A stretch of 64,000 nucleotides of DNA, from contig JAWKHH010000005.1 of NCBI GenBank assembly GCA_041394945.1, positions 434,001 to 498,000 of the forward strand. Direction: 5' to 3'. A program made the translations under genes and the position numbers. The stretch comes from Bryobacteraceae bacterium. GTDB lineage: Bacteria > Acidobacteriota > Terriglobia > Bryobacterales > Bryobacteraceae. The notes under the pieces are model-generated. The model was not told the DNA's origin, did no database searches, and worked only from the letters and a program-made list of their open reading frames with translations. Below, piece by piece: positions 45,634-54,030 of this stretch. Positions within the stretch are counted from its first letter, which is position 1; every line of letters starts with the position of its first letter.

Positions 45634-46710
45634 ATGCGAAACTCAATCACACGGCGGATGGCCCTGCGGACGGCGGTCGCGCCGGCTCTCGCGCCCGCAT
45701 GGAATATGATGGCCGCGCCGCGCATCGACGAGTACGATCCGGCGAATATCAAGATCTCGCACCGGATGCCGATCCGGTCTCTCACGGACGGCGACCTGCT
45801 GTTTCTGCGTCAGCTTGGCATCAAGTGGTGCCGCATCGAGTTCGGCGAAGACGCCCCGTACGAGTTCATGAAGGCCACGCAGGAGCGGCTTGCGAAGTTC
45901 GACATGAAGATCTACTCGGGGGTGCACTACTCGTACCGGCGGACGCGGCTGCAGTTGGGCCAGCCGGGACGCGACGAGGACATCGCCGTGTTCAATGCTT
46001 TCCTGCGGGACTGCGGGCGGCTGGGCATCCCTGTGGCGAACATCGACTGGCATCCGGCGAACACGTACACAACGGCGCAAGTGAAGTCTCCAAGGGGCTA
46101 CAGGGCGCGCGAGTTCAAGCTATCCGATTTTCGCGCGAGGGTGGAGAAGCAGGCTTTCGACCGCGAGTATTCGGCCGACGATATCTGGTCCACTTACACC
46201 TACTTCATCAAGGCCGTGCTGCCCGAAGCGGAGAAGCACGACGTGCGCTTGGCGCTGCATCCCGACGATCCGCCGGTGGCGAAGATGAACGGCGTGGCCA
46301 AACTGTTCGTCCACTACAACGGCTACAAGCGCGCCGAGGAGATCGCCGGAGGGAGTAGGCACTGGGGACTCACCTTCTGCGTGGGCACCTGGAGCGAGGG
46401 CGGCGACAAGATGGGGAAGGATGTCTTCGGGATGATCGAGGACTTCGGCGGACGAGGGAAGATCTTCGACGTGCACTTCCGAAACGTCAGCGGCCCGATG
46501 CCGCACTTCGTCGAGACCTTCCCCGACGACGGATACATGGACATGTTCGCCGTGATGCGGGCGTTGCGGAAAGTGAAGTTCAACGGGACGGTGGTGCCGG
46601 ATCACGTCCCGGAGCTCGCCGGCGACGACAAGATCCGCCGCGCCGGCATCGCCTACTGCATCGCGAATATTCGGGCGATGCTCCGGCGGGCGAACGAAGA
46701 AGCCGGCTAA
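45634..46710 (+). CDS. Mannonate dehydratase-like protein with Tat signal
   Basis: 358 aa from the ATG at 45634, which is nine bases after GGAGG; a GTG at 45628 is too close to it. N-terminus SITRRMALRTAVAPALAP is a twin-arginine-type signal. The rest is a UxuA-like TIM barrel: CRIEFGEDAP, LALHPDDPP, GLTFCVGTWSEG, IFDVHFRNVSGP, ETFPDDGYMDM and VVPDHVPEL, covering the His/Cys/Asp metal and catalytic set. The enzyme would convert D-mannonate to 2-keto-3-deoxygluconate, but a periplasmic location argues for a different sugar acid. It overlaps the convergent arsM by four bases. Confidence 0.8.
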   Translation: MRNSITRRMALRTAVAPALAPAWNMMAAPRIDEYDPANIKISHRMPIRSLTDGDLLFLRQLGIKWCRIEFGEDAPYEFMKATQERLAKFDMKIYSGVHYSYRRTRLQLGQPGRDEDIAVFNAFLRDCGRLGIPVANIDWHPANTYTTAQVKSPRGYRAREFKLSDFRARVEKQAFDREYSADDIWSTYTYFIKAVLPEAEKHDVRLALHPDDPPVAKMNGVAKLFVHYNGYKRAEEIAGGSRHWGLTFCVGTWSEGGDKMGKDVFGMIEDFGGRGKIFDVHFRNVSGPMPHFVETFPDDGYMDMFAVMRALRKVKFNGTVVPDHVPELAGDDKIRRAGIAYCIANIRAMLRRANEEAG

Positions 46711-47480
46711 GCCGGCTTCGACGCGCGAATGAGCGCGCTAAGGAACGTGCCTCCGGAAGCGCCTACCTGTTCCGGCTTGTGGGCGCGCACCACTTCGATA
46801 TCGACGTCGGCGAATCCGGCGGCGGTGAGCTTGGCGCGGTAGTCCTCGATATCGAGCGCTCCGGCGATGCAGCCGGACCACAGCTCGAGATCGCGGCGGA
46901 CGGGCTCGGGGATCGCGCCCTGCGAGACGATATCGGCAACGGCGAAACGGCCGCCGGGACGCAGCACGCGGAAGGCCTCGGCAAGCACGCGGTCCTTATC
47001 GGCGGAGAGGTTGATCACGCAGTTGGAGATGATCACGTCGACGGCGCCGGCGGGCAGCGGAATGTTCTCGATCTCTCCCTTCAGGAACTCGACGTTCTCG
47101 AGCCCCGACTTGCGCTGGTTCTCACGGGCGAGGGCGAGCATCTCGTCAGTCATGTCGAGGCCGTACGCCTTGCCGGTGGGGCCGACGCGGCGGGCCGAGA
47201 GCAGGACATCAATGCCGCCGCCGGAGCCGAGGTCGAGCACGGTTTCCCCCGGGGTGAGCGAGGCGAGCGCGGTCGGATTGCCGCAGCCGAGCGAAGCAAG
47301 CACCGCCGTATCGGGGAGTTCGTCGGTCTGCAGCGCGTCGTAGAGGTCCGACGAGATCGGGTCCGGCGACTCGCACGAGGATTGCGTTCCGCAGCAGCTG
47401 TTCCCCTGGCCGGTGACGACGCGGAGCGCGGCCTGCGAGTAATTCTGTCGAACTGATTCACGGAGTTGGTCCGGGTTCAT
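46707..47480 (-). CDS. arsM: Arsenite methyltransferase
   Basis: 257 aa class I SAM methyltransferase. SAM site LDLGSGGGIDVLL; the As(III)-binding cysteines appear at ISNCVIN and WSGCIAG, with more in GNSCCGTQSSC near the N-terminus; the family motif SLGCGNPTALASL is present. It converts arsenite to methylated, partly volatile arsenicals. Last gene of arsR-arsC-arsM; start overlaps the arsC stop by four bases. Its 3' end overlaps the convergent mannonate-dehydratase-like gene. Confidence 0.92.
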   Translation of the reverse strand: MNPDQLRESVRQNYSQAALRVVTGQGNSCCGTQSSCESPDPISSDLYDALQTDELPDTAVLASLGCGNPTALASLTPGETVLDLGSGGGIDVLLSARRVGPTGKAYGLDMTDEMLALARENQRKSGLENVEFLKGEIENIPLPAGAVDVIISNCVINLSADKDRVLAEAFRVLRPGGRFAVADIVSQGAIPEPVRRDLELWSGCIAGALDIEDYRAKLTAAGFADVDIEVVRAHKPEQVGASGGTFLSALIRASKPA

Positions 47481-47893
47481 GGAGCGATCTCCTTTTCGTA
47501 GTATTCGCGAAGACGCGCAGCGATCGCGTCGCGAACGGTTCGGAAGGCTATGAGTCTATCGGCGTCCGAACCGGCCACGGCGGCAGGGTCGGGAAAACCG
47601 ATGTGGACGCGGCGGCCGACCGCGCCGGTGAAGGCGGGACACACGGCGTCGGCTTCGCCGCAGACGGTGATCACGTAGTCGAAGGGCTGCCTCAGAAACC
47701 GCTCGACGCTCTTCGGCGTGTGCGCCGAGATGTCGATGCCGATCTCGGCCATCGCGGCGGTGGCGAACGGATTGACGCGGGGAGCGGGGTGCGTGCCGGC
47801 GGAGAAGGCTTCGGCCCCCCAGGCGCGCAGGAATCCCTCGGCGATCTGCGAGCGGGCGGAGTTCCCGGTGCACAGGACGAGAACGCGCGGCAT
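47477..47893 (-). CDS. arsC: Arsenate reductase, thioredoxin-coupled (LMW-PTPase type)
   Basis: 138 aa. P-loop VLCTGNSARS with nucleophile Cys8, relay cysteines Cys78 and Cys85 (VITVCGEADAVC), and FPDPAAV with the general-acid Asp: the three-cysteine arrangement of the pI258/Bacillus ArsC. Reduces arsenate to arsenite. Start is set one base after the arsR stop; the longer open frame upstream is arsR in another frame. Confidence 0.92.
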   Translation of the reverse strand: MPRVLVLCTGNSARSQIAEGFLRAWGAEAFSAGTHPAPRVNPFATAAMAEIGIDISAHTPKSVERFLRQPFDYVITVCGEADAVCPAFTGAVGRRVHIGFPDPAAVAGSDADRLIAFRTVRDAIAARLREYYEKEIAP

Positions 47894-47894
47894 G

Positions 47895-48248
47895 TCAGCA
47901 GCACCCCTTTTCGCCCGGCGCGGTGACGAGTTCGCCGCGAACAGCCGACGATCGCGTGCAGCACTCGGCATAGAGGAAAGCCAGGAGATCGCGCAGGGTT
48001 TCCGTGTTGGCGGTGTAGCGCTGGAAGGTGCTCTCACGCTGGACGCTGACAAGCGCCTCATTGCGGAGCTTTTCGAGGTGATGGGAGAGCGTAGAGGCGG
48101 GAATGGCGAGTTCGGACTGGATATCGCCGGCGATCATGCCATCCGGGTGCGCGGCCAGAAGAAGGCGCAGGATGCGGAGGCGGGGCTCAGCGCCAAGGGC
48201 GGCGAACATGTCGGCGTAGCGGGGAGTCGGGTCGGGGCGCGCTACCAT
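47895..48248 (-). CDS. arsR: ArsR/SmtB-family repressor
   Basis: 117 aa winged helix: FAALGAEPRLRILRLLL, IPASTLSHHLEKLRNEALV, RESTFQRYTAN. Cysteines lie at YAECCTRSS and at the end (GEKGCC), a C-terminal As(III) site rather than the classical helix-3 CVC; this is a known variation within ArsR proteins. De-repression by arsenite should switch on arsR-arsC-arsM. First gene of the operon. Confidence 0.92.
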   Translation of the reverse strand: MVARPDPTPRYADMFAALGAEPRLRILRLLLAAHPDGMIAGDIQSELAIPASTLSHHLEKLRNEALVSVQRESTFQRYTANTETLRDLLAFLYAECCTRSSAVRGELVTAPGEKGCC

Positions 48249-48253
48249 AGTTC

Positions 48254-48282
48254 GATTATTGCAGAAATATAGAAACTGTCAA
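48254..48282 (-). promoter_or_regulatory. Promoter of ars operon, probably leaderless
   Basis: On the minus strand, TTGACA (48282-48277) and ATAATC (48259-48254) are 17 bases apart. The arsR ATG begins at 48248, only six bases after the -10, where the transcript itself should start, so the first mRNA base would be at or next to the start codon. The AT-rich spacer (GTTTCTATATTTCTGCA) is the likely ArsR binding region. Confidence 0.7.
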
Positions 48283-48324
48283 GCGTCTTAGGCTCTCCAG
48301 CGTGCGTTTGAACTGGGGCGCCGT

Positions 48325-50004
48325 CTAGTTCCCGGCGGTCAGCGGCGCATACGCGGGCTCGATGTCGACCGGAACAGCGGTGAGCTTGTCGAGCGCCGCT
48401 CGCATCGGAGGCGAGATCACGCCGTACTTGTCGAGCATCGCCTTCGCCGCCGCGTAGTCGCCCTCGGCCTCGAGCGTGAGCAGCTCGCGCGTCAGGTCAG
48501 TGACGCCAGCCTCGAACCGGGCCATGTCGACCGCGAACGTCCCATCGGGCTTCGCTTCGATGCCGCCCTTCTCAAGGAGGTAGTGGAACTGCAGAGCGAC
48601 GCCTTTTCCGTGAGCTTCGTTGATGCCGAATCGCACGGATCGGAACATGCTCGCGAGGAAGGTAGTGTAGAAGACAGGGCGCTGCGCCTCGTCGAGCTTT
48701 CCGGCGTGCATCAGATAGCGAAGCGCCCAGAGGCCGGTGGCGTCGGCCTTGGCTTCCTCGATCGCCGAATAGAGGTCCTTCAACTCCAACCGGACGGTGG
48801 ACTTCCTGCCCCCGGCCACGATGTTGTGAGGACCCAGCCCGTGCATCAGCTCATGCGCCAGTACGTGCGTGAAGAACGCGTCGAAGCTGACGTTCGCCTG
48901 GTCGGCCTCACCGAGCACGATACGGGAAATCGGGATCAGGGTCTTCTCGAACTTGGCCTGCTGGACGTTCTTGAGCATGACGCGCTTGGAGCCCTTCTCC
49001 TTGATCACGCGCTCGTCATTCGGCAGGTTGAACGCCGCGGTCTGCACGCCGCGATTGCCGTCGCCGGATGTCAGCACTACGTCGACGACGCGGATGGGAG
49101 CAGCGGCGCCGAGCTTCGGGTTGCGGTGCTTCGGGTCGAACGGGAGGTTGTTCTCGAGCTCCTGGAGGTAGCTGGAAAAGCGCGCCAGCTTATCGGACTC
49201 GGCGGCGTCGCGGAGGCCGACATACGCCTCGAAGGCGGTTTTGTAGCCGAACATCTCGTCTTCGTAGGTCTCATAGGGTCCGAAGGTGACGTCGATCGGG
49301 GCGTCGAGTTCCATCCACGCGACGTCACTCGCATAGTAATCGTTCTTTTCGAACGCTTCGGCCCGCAGGGTGAGGAAGCGCCGCAGGGTGGCATTGGAAG
49401 TGAGCGAGGCGGCTTCGCGGAGGAGGCGGCCGGCCGGCTCGAGGAACTCCTTGTAGGCCTCGCTGTAGGGAACCGCCGTGAGGCTGCCGGTCGAGTCGCG
49501 GCGGATGACCGTGAAGAAGCTCTGAGCGGCGTCCTTGGCCGCGGGTACGAGACCGGCTTCCCACTTCTCGAACTCGGCTTTGGCCATGCCGTCGGGATAG
49601 AAGCCCGCGCCGGCAGGCTTGGCGGGTACGCCTTCGACGAAGGCCTCGTTCTCGTCCAGGCGCGACCAGGGTCCTTTGTTGATGCGGAAGTAGTGGAAAC
49701 GCTCACGCCCGGCCGGAGTAGTATCGGCTGCAAGTTTGGCATCGAGCGCACGGTTGCCGGACCAAACCTGATCCAGAAACAACGGGTCCAGAAGGCGCGC
49801 GGCTTCCACGATCTTGACGAGCGCCTGACGGTCGCCCGGGGAGAGCGAAGCGGTGTCGGCTCCGATCGGGGTCGGCGAAAAGCGGGCGATCTTGCGGGCG
49901 AGAGCCGTCATGGATTCCTCCGATGGATTCTTGGGGGCGTTGGAGGTACACCCGGCGGCGGCGAGCGCGACGATGGCGACGAAGCGGGAGCGGCGGTTCC
50001 TCAC
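48325..50004 (-). CDS. M49-like (dipeptidyl peptidase III-related) lipoprotein peptidase
   Basis: 559 aa. Lipoprotein signal FVAIVALAAAGCTS, lipobox Cys19. Zinc site HELMH at 384-388 and EEAKAD at 416-421 give the two-motif arrangement of M49 peptidases, but the first motif is HExxH, not the HExxxH of classic DPP III. After it come GLWALRYLMHAG and VRFGINEAHGKG, as in bacterial M49-like proteins. Probably an outer-membrane-anchored zinc peptidase cutting oligopeptides. Downstream of the ars promoter on the same strand, but not part of that operon. Confidence 0.78.
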   Translation of the reverse strand: MRNRRSRFVAIVALAAAGCTSNAPKNPSEESMTALARKIARFSPTPIGADTASLSPGDRQALVKIVEAARLLDPLFLDQVWSGNRALDAKLAADTTPAGRERFHYFRINKGPWSRLDENEAFVEGVPAKPAGAGFYPDGMAKAEFEKWEAGLVPAAKDAAQSFFTVIRRDSTGSLTAVPYSEAYKEFLEPAGRLLREAASLTSNATLRRFLTLRAEAFEKNDYYASDVAWMELDAPIDVTFGPYETYEDEMFGYKTAFEAYVGLRDAAESDKLARFSSYLQELENNLPFDPKHRNPKLGAAAPIRVVDVVLTSGDGNRGVQTAAFNLPNDERVIKEKGSKRVMLKNVQQAKFEKTLIPISRIVLGEADQANVSFDAFFTHVLAHELMHGLGPHNIVAGGRKSTVRLELKDLYSAIEEAKADATGLWALRYLMHAGKLDEAQRPVFYTTFLASMFRSVRFGINEAHGKGVALQFHYLLEKGGIEAKPDGTFAVDMARFEAGVTDLTRELLTLEAEGDYAAAKAMLDKYGVISPPMRAALDKLTAVPVDIEPAYAPLTAGN

Positions 50005-50041
50005 AGCTTCAGTATGCCAGCCGCTTCGGCATGCCTGAAGG

Positions 50042-52813
50042 CTACGGCACGATCCAGATACCGAGCGGCTGCCATCCGGTGTTTGCGGCCGGAGAGGCGT
50101 CGAAGTCCTGCGCGGCCGCGAACGCGAGCCTGGGGCCGCGGAAGGCGTCTTTGTAGGTGACGTTCAACACAAGGCGCAGTTCGTTGCCCGCAACCACCGC
50201 CGAGCTACCGGCGGCGTTGATGCGGCACTGGCTGTTCTCGAGGGAACCGGCGCCGCCGAGCGTGAGCGGACCAAGCGGATTCGGGCCCGGCCCTTCGTCT
50301 TGCACGAGGAAGAGCTGCCGGCCGGGTCCCCAGTATCCGACATAACAGGCTCGGTCGCCGTTGAGATCCGCATTGACGAGTACCTGTGCGTTGGTGATGC
50401 GGGAGCCGCCTCCGGCGTGTTGGAACACCGCGGTCACGGTTTGCGTGTTTCCCTGGCCCTCCGCCGGCGAGTAGGAGGCGGCGGAAATGCCGGGCGAGCC
50501 CGGCAGCGGAATCGTGAAGATCCCGGCGGTTTGCCAGCCTGTGTTTCCGCCATCGCGGTCGCGCGCGGCGAGATGTACGATCTTGCCGCCGTGGAAGTTT
50601 TCCTGTTTGAAAACGACATGAGTGACGAGGAACAGCGTCTTGCCGTTGCCGGAAGACCCGCTCACATCGGCGAAGAGCGTGCAGGAACTGTTACTGAGCG
50701 TCGCCTGGGTGTTTGCGCGAATGCCTCCGAGCAGGGTGGAACCGTCGTCGTCGACAAGGTAAAGCATGTCATCGGCGGGCGTGTACGCGATATAACACGC
50801 TGAGCGTCCGTCCAACGCGTTGTTGATGAGGACATTGAGGACTTCCAAGTTGGCGACGCCGTCGGGGTCGTCGAATCCGGCGGCGAAGACCGTGGAGAGT
50901 CCGGCTCCGCTCATGGGGCGCAGGTCGCGCACAGTGGGGGCAAAAGTGAACCGGGAACTACTGACGGGACTTGGCGCGAGTCCGGCTTTGAATGCGCGCG
51001 CCCGGACGGTGGTGCTGGCGGCGAGCGAGATAGGCGATGAATAGATTGGCGACGCCTCGGTGGGGTCGCTTCCGTCGATCGTGTAGCGGATGGTCGCTTG
51101 CGGCGTGGCCGACGCGACGCTGACCGGCGTTGATGCGGTAGCCGGACCTCCAGCGGGAGCGATCACCGGCGCCAACGCGGCTTCCGGCAGCGCGGCCCGG
51201 CCGACGGTATCGGTGTTCGACGGGTAGCCCGGGCCTCCGGCGCCGAGGTAGCCGCGGCTAGAGCCCTGCGCGTCCGGACTTACCCAAAACGAGTACAAGC
51301 TTCCGTTGCGAAGATAGAACCGGAACCGGACGTTGCGGTTGGCCAAGGCCGCAGCGCTCGGCGCACCGTTCCACTTCATCTCATGGAGCGTGGTGTTCAC
51401 GCGCGCGGGGACGGAGTTGGCGCGAGAGAACGGCTGGATGACGGCGCCGTTGGCATCGAGCGCTTCCACGCGAAGTTCGCCGCCTGCGGTATCGACATTG
51501 ACGAACAGTCGGTTCCCGGTAAAGCGCACCGGGCGGGTGGTGAGCGTGCCTTCGGCCTGGCCGGCATCCATCGAATAGAACCCGTCGCGGCGAAGCCGGG
51601 CGAGCCCGGTTGACATGGCGCCGTCGGCGGGTTTCTTCTCGGTGCGCCCGCTGAAGTAGATCCAGATCTCTTCGCCGACGACCAGCATGCAGCCGCCCAC
51701 CGACTGCGTGTTGTAGGCATCCCAGGCGCCGGGGCTATTGGCGGCGGGAATGAAAGCGGTTGGACCCCATCCGCGAGTCGGGCGGATCCAGTGAAAGCCG
51801 TCGCGACTGAACCCGGCCGTGATCTCAACCAGGTTCGGCCCGGCTTTGTCCGGATCGCGGGGAGGCCCGGGATGATACCAACTGAACAGGCCAACCATGA
51901 GACTCTCGTAGGCGACGGCATCAAGGTTGTACAGTTCCGGGGGCCAATTGGTGTCGACGCCGTAAATGGGGTCGCGTTCGTCGGGACCGGTCCAGTGTGT
52001 GAGCGGCGTCCACGTTACTAAGTCACTGCTTTCGGCATAGGAGCGCGCACGGCTGAAGTAGGCGTCGCGCGCGCTTGCGGCGGGCAGGTTGACGCGGCTG
52101 CGTGCGCTGTTGATCCACTTCTTGCGGAACGGGTTCCAGAAGACGGTCGTGCGGTCTGAAAGCGAGGGGAAGTTGGAGGGCTGGTCGGCGGTCCACTCGA
52201 TGCCGTTGGGAGAGAAGCGGTAGAAAACCCGCTCGGGCGGAGTGAACTGGCCGTCGGTGGCGTAGTAGAACAGCTTGAACCGGCGGGCGGGGTTGGGCTC
52301 CTCCTGATCCAGCCAAACGGTGGTGGAATCGCGGCCGGTGCGGAGTTGGGTGACGCGATTGGTATTGGGCACTTCGGCGTCGGGAAGTTGGGGGCGGGTC
52401 CAATTGACGCCGTCGGTAGAGGTGGCGTACGAGACGTGGCGGCCTCCTTCGCCGAAATAGAACATCTTGAACAGGGAGTCCGAGGGATCGAACCAGATGC
52501 CGTCGCTGAAGGGGATGGAAGCGGTGATATCGACGGTTCCGTCAGGCCGGAAGACGGGGTTGCCGGGTTGCATGGCGGGCCGGTGCGCCTGGCGGGTGAG
52601 CGTGGTCGAGTCGATGAGAAAGTCGTCAACGAAAAGCTGCCGGCCGGTGTCGATGAGGATCACCGGGGGTGGGGCCACGATGTATGGCGGGAGCGAAAAC
52701 GACTGATTCGGCTGGACTACCGGGGGCCAATCGGGCGGGAGGACGATGCCGTTGTAGAGCGTCTGAGACGCCAGATTGAGGCCGGCGGTCAGGAGTATGA
52801 GGACGGCTCTCAC
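50042..52813 (-). CDS. Secreted beta-propeller (GH32/43-like) protein with chitobiase-type and duplicated C-domains
   Basis: 923 aa from a GTG at 52813 that opens with the signal peptide RAVLILLTAGLNLASQ; the open frame further upstream is the creatininase gene in another frame. Residues about 40-480 look like a five-bladed propeller: FVDDFLIDS, SDGIWFDPSDSLFKMFYFG, VSYATSTDGVNWTRP, FYRFSPNGIEWT, IYFSGRTEKKP. Around 620-700 is a chitobiase C-terminal-like Ig domain (ATIRYTIDGSDPTEASPIY). Then two copies of a roughly 120-residue domain follow, each with a CYI/VxY core, a SNSSC/ENSQC turn and a closing GWQxxGI strand. Probably binds or cleaves a polysaccharide outside the cell; catalytic acids were not assigned. 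Confidence 0.75.
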   Translation of the reverse strand: MRAVLILLTAGLNLASQTLYNGIVLPPDWPPVVQPNQSFSLPPYIVAPPPVILIDTGRQLFVDDFLIDSTTLTRQAHRPAMQPGNPVFRPDGTVDITASIPFSDGIWFDPSDSLFKMFYFGEGGRHVSYATSTDGVNWTRPQLPDAEVPNTNRVTQLRTGRDSTTVWLDQEEPNPARRFKLFYYATDGQFTPPERVFYRFSPNGIEWTADQPSNFPSLSDRTTVFWNPFRKKWINSARSRVNLPAASARDAYFSRARSYAESSDLVTWTPLTHWTGPDERDPIYGVDTNWPPELYNLDAVAYESLMVGLFSWYHPGPPRDPDKAGPNLVEITAGFSRDGFHWIRPTRGWGPTAFIPAANSPGAWDAYNTQSVGGCMLVVGEEIWIYFSGRTEKKPADGAMSTGLARLRRDGFYSMDAGQAEGTLTTRPVRFTGNRLFVNVDTAGGELRVEALDANGAVIQPFSRANSVPARVNTTLHEMKWNGAPSAAALANRNVRFRFYLRNGSLYSFWVSPDAQGSSRGYLGAGGPGYPSNTDTVGRAALPEAALAPVIAPAGGPATASTPVSVASATPQATIRYTIDGSDPTEASPIYSSPISLAASTTVRARAFKAGLAPSPVSSSRFTFAPTVRDLRPMSGAGLSTVFAAGFDDPDGVANLEVLNVLINNALDGRSACYIAYTPADDMLYLVDDDGSTLLGGIRANTQATLSNSSCTLFADVSGSSGNGKTLFLVTHVVFKQENFHGGKIVHLAARDRDGGNTGWQTAGIFTIPLPGSPGISAASYSPAEGQGNTQTVTAVFQHAGGGSRITNAQVLVNADLNGDRACYVGYWGPGRQLFLVQDEGPGPNPLGPLTLGGAGSLENSQCRINAAGSSAVVAGNELRLVLNVTYKDAFRGPRLAFAAAQDFDASPAANTGWQPLGIWIVP

Positions 52814-52859
52814 ACCCCAGTGTAGCCCCGAAAGCGGGCGCCGACAAGACTCCCTGTTC

Positions 52860-53729
52860 CTACTGTTTGGTCTCGAGTGGCCGCCGTGACTTTTCAAAAA
52901 ATTCGTTCTGCAGGCGAAGGCTGGTTTGATCGGACTTAACCGCACGGATGGCGTTGGCGATGCCGGCGATCCACGCTTCCATCTGGTGCTCGCCGAGTTC
53001 GCGTATCGCGACGGCGCCGTCGCCGGCGTAGTGCTCCGGGTACTTCGCGTACCACCATATGCCGGTGTAGAGGCCGGCGGGAAGGTCGAGGCGGCGGCGA
53101 TCAGCGCCGGACTGGAGCCCCGCGCGGTCCAATTTGACGAGATCCGGGTGGGAGACGAGGGTCTTCGCGGTTTCCGACTCACCGGCGTGCCCGTCGTTGG
53201 CGGACTTCTTGGCCGGGCCGCCGGGCGGGGTCTGCGGACGGAGATACGCGTAGACGACGTAGTCGCGCGGCGAGGCGAGTTGCGATTGGGAGAAGAACGG
53301 CAGCAGACTCGTGTTTCCGCCGTGGCCGTTGACGACGATGATTTTCTTACAGCCGTTGCGAGCCATCTCCGATGTCGTCTCCTGGAGCAGCATCAATTGA
53401 AGGCTGGGGCTGTAGGCGACCGTGCCGGGCTCGTGCATGGCCTCGAAGATCTGGCCGGCGAAGTACTGTGGGAAGACGACTGCGAATTCGCGCTGGGCAG
53501 CGGCGACGGAGACGTAGCGCACGTTGAGCAGGTCCGTGCCCAGGGGCAGGTGTGGTCCGTGTTTTTCGAGGACGCCGAAGGGGAGCAGGCAGACCCCCTG
53601 CGAGCGCTCGATGCCGGCGGCGAAGTCGAGCGCGGTGAGTTCCTCCCATTTGACGGTTGGCGGCTGCTGGGCGAGCAGAGTGGAGACGGCGAGAAGTAGC
53701 AGTGCGGATCGCTGAACGATGTCTCTCAT
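52860..53729 (-). CDS. Secreted creatininase-family amidohydrolase
   Basis: 289 aa. Signal peptide IVQRSALLLLAVSTLLA. Metal ligands of the family are visible: Glu and His in LEKHGPHLPLGTD with the Asp, His in VVNGHGGN and Glu in DGHAGESET. Creatininase folds open cyclic amides such as creatinine or F420/mycofactocin precursors; the secreted form here has no known substrate. Two adjacent ATG codons (53732, 53729) could start it. Forty-six bases upstream of the propeller gene on the same strand, so probably co-transcribed. Confidence 0.85.
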   Translation of the reverse strand: MRDIVQRSALLLLAVSTLLAQQPPTVKWEELTALDFAAGIERSQGVCLLPFGVLEKHGPHLPLGTDLLNVRYVSVAAAQREFAVVFPQYFAGQIFEAMHEPGTVAYSPSLQLMLLQETTSEMARNGCKKIIVVNGHGGNTSLLPFFSQSQLASPRDYVVYAYLRPQTPPGGPAKKSANDGHAGESETAKTLVSHPDLVKLDRAGLQSGADRRRLDLPAGLYTGIWWYAKYPEHYAGDGAVAIRELGEHQMEAWIAGIANAIRAVKSDQTSLRLQNEFFEKSRRPLETKQ

Positions 53730-53758
53730 CAATCAACGATATAACGGGGCGCCGGTGT

Positions 53759-53790
53759 GGTGGTGGGTCAGTTTGAACTGACCCACTACC
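53759..53790. repeat. 15-bp inverted repeat in a gene-free gap
   Basis: GGTGGTGGGTCAGTT (53759-53773) and AACTGACCCACTACC (53776-53790) pair with one G-T wobble around a two-base centre. It lies upstream of the creatininase gene in the 298-base gap 53733-54030, which otherwise shows no gene or promoter I trust. No U-run follows. Candidates are an operator, a bidirectional hairpin, or the end of a lost insertion sequence. Confidence 0.7.
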
Positions 53791-54030
53791 GTGTAGTTGA
53801 GATGCCGCCCCGCGGGGTCTTTGGAGTGCGGTGGTTCCTGCGATGTAGTTCGCTCTTGCTCGCTTTGTTTGGCGGCGCACGCCGAGTCACGCGTTGGGTT
53901 GACCGTGAAGTTCTTGCGCCGGCCGTAGAGGTCAGATCGTCCGATACGTTTCGGGTCGAAGTTTCTGCGATTCGTCAGCCACTCCGGCACCGCGTTTTCC
54001 AGGGCATCTCTGCCTCCAGTTCGGTAACGC

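Noticed and set aside
45141..45785. N-terminal extension of the DUF5808-like protein across the GntR gene
   Set aside because: It is the regulator and operator region in another frame; the ATG at 45140 has the normal four-base overlap.
52814..53182. N-terminal extension of the propeller protein
   Set aside because: The extra 123 residues are the creatininase gene read in another frame; a signal peptide begins only at the GTG at 52813.
53733..53990. 85-codon minus-strand open frame upstream of the creatininase gene
   Set aside because: It reads through the inverted repeat, has low-complexity composition and matches nothing I recognise; no ribosome binding site.
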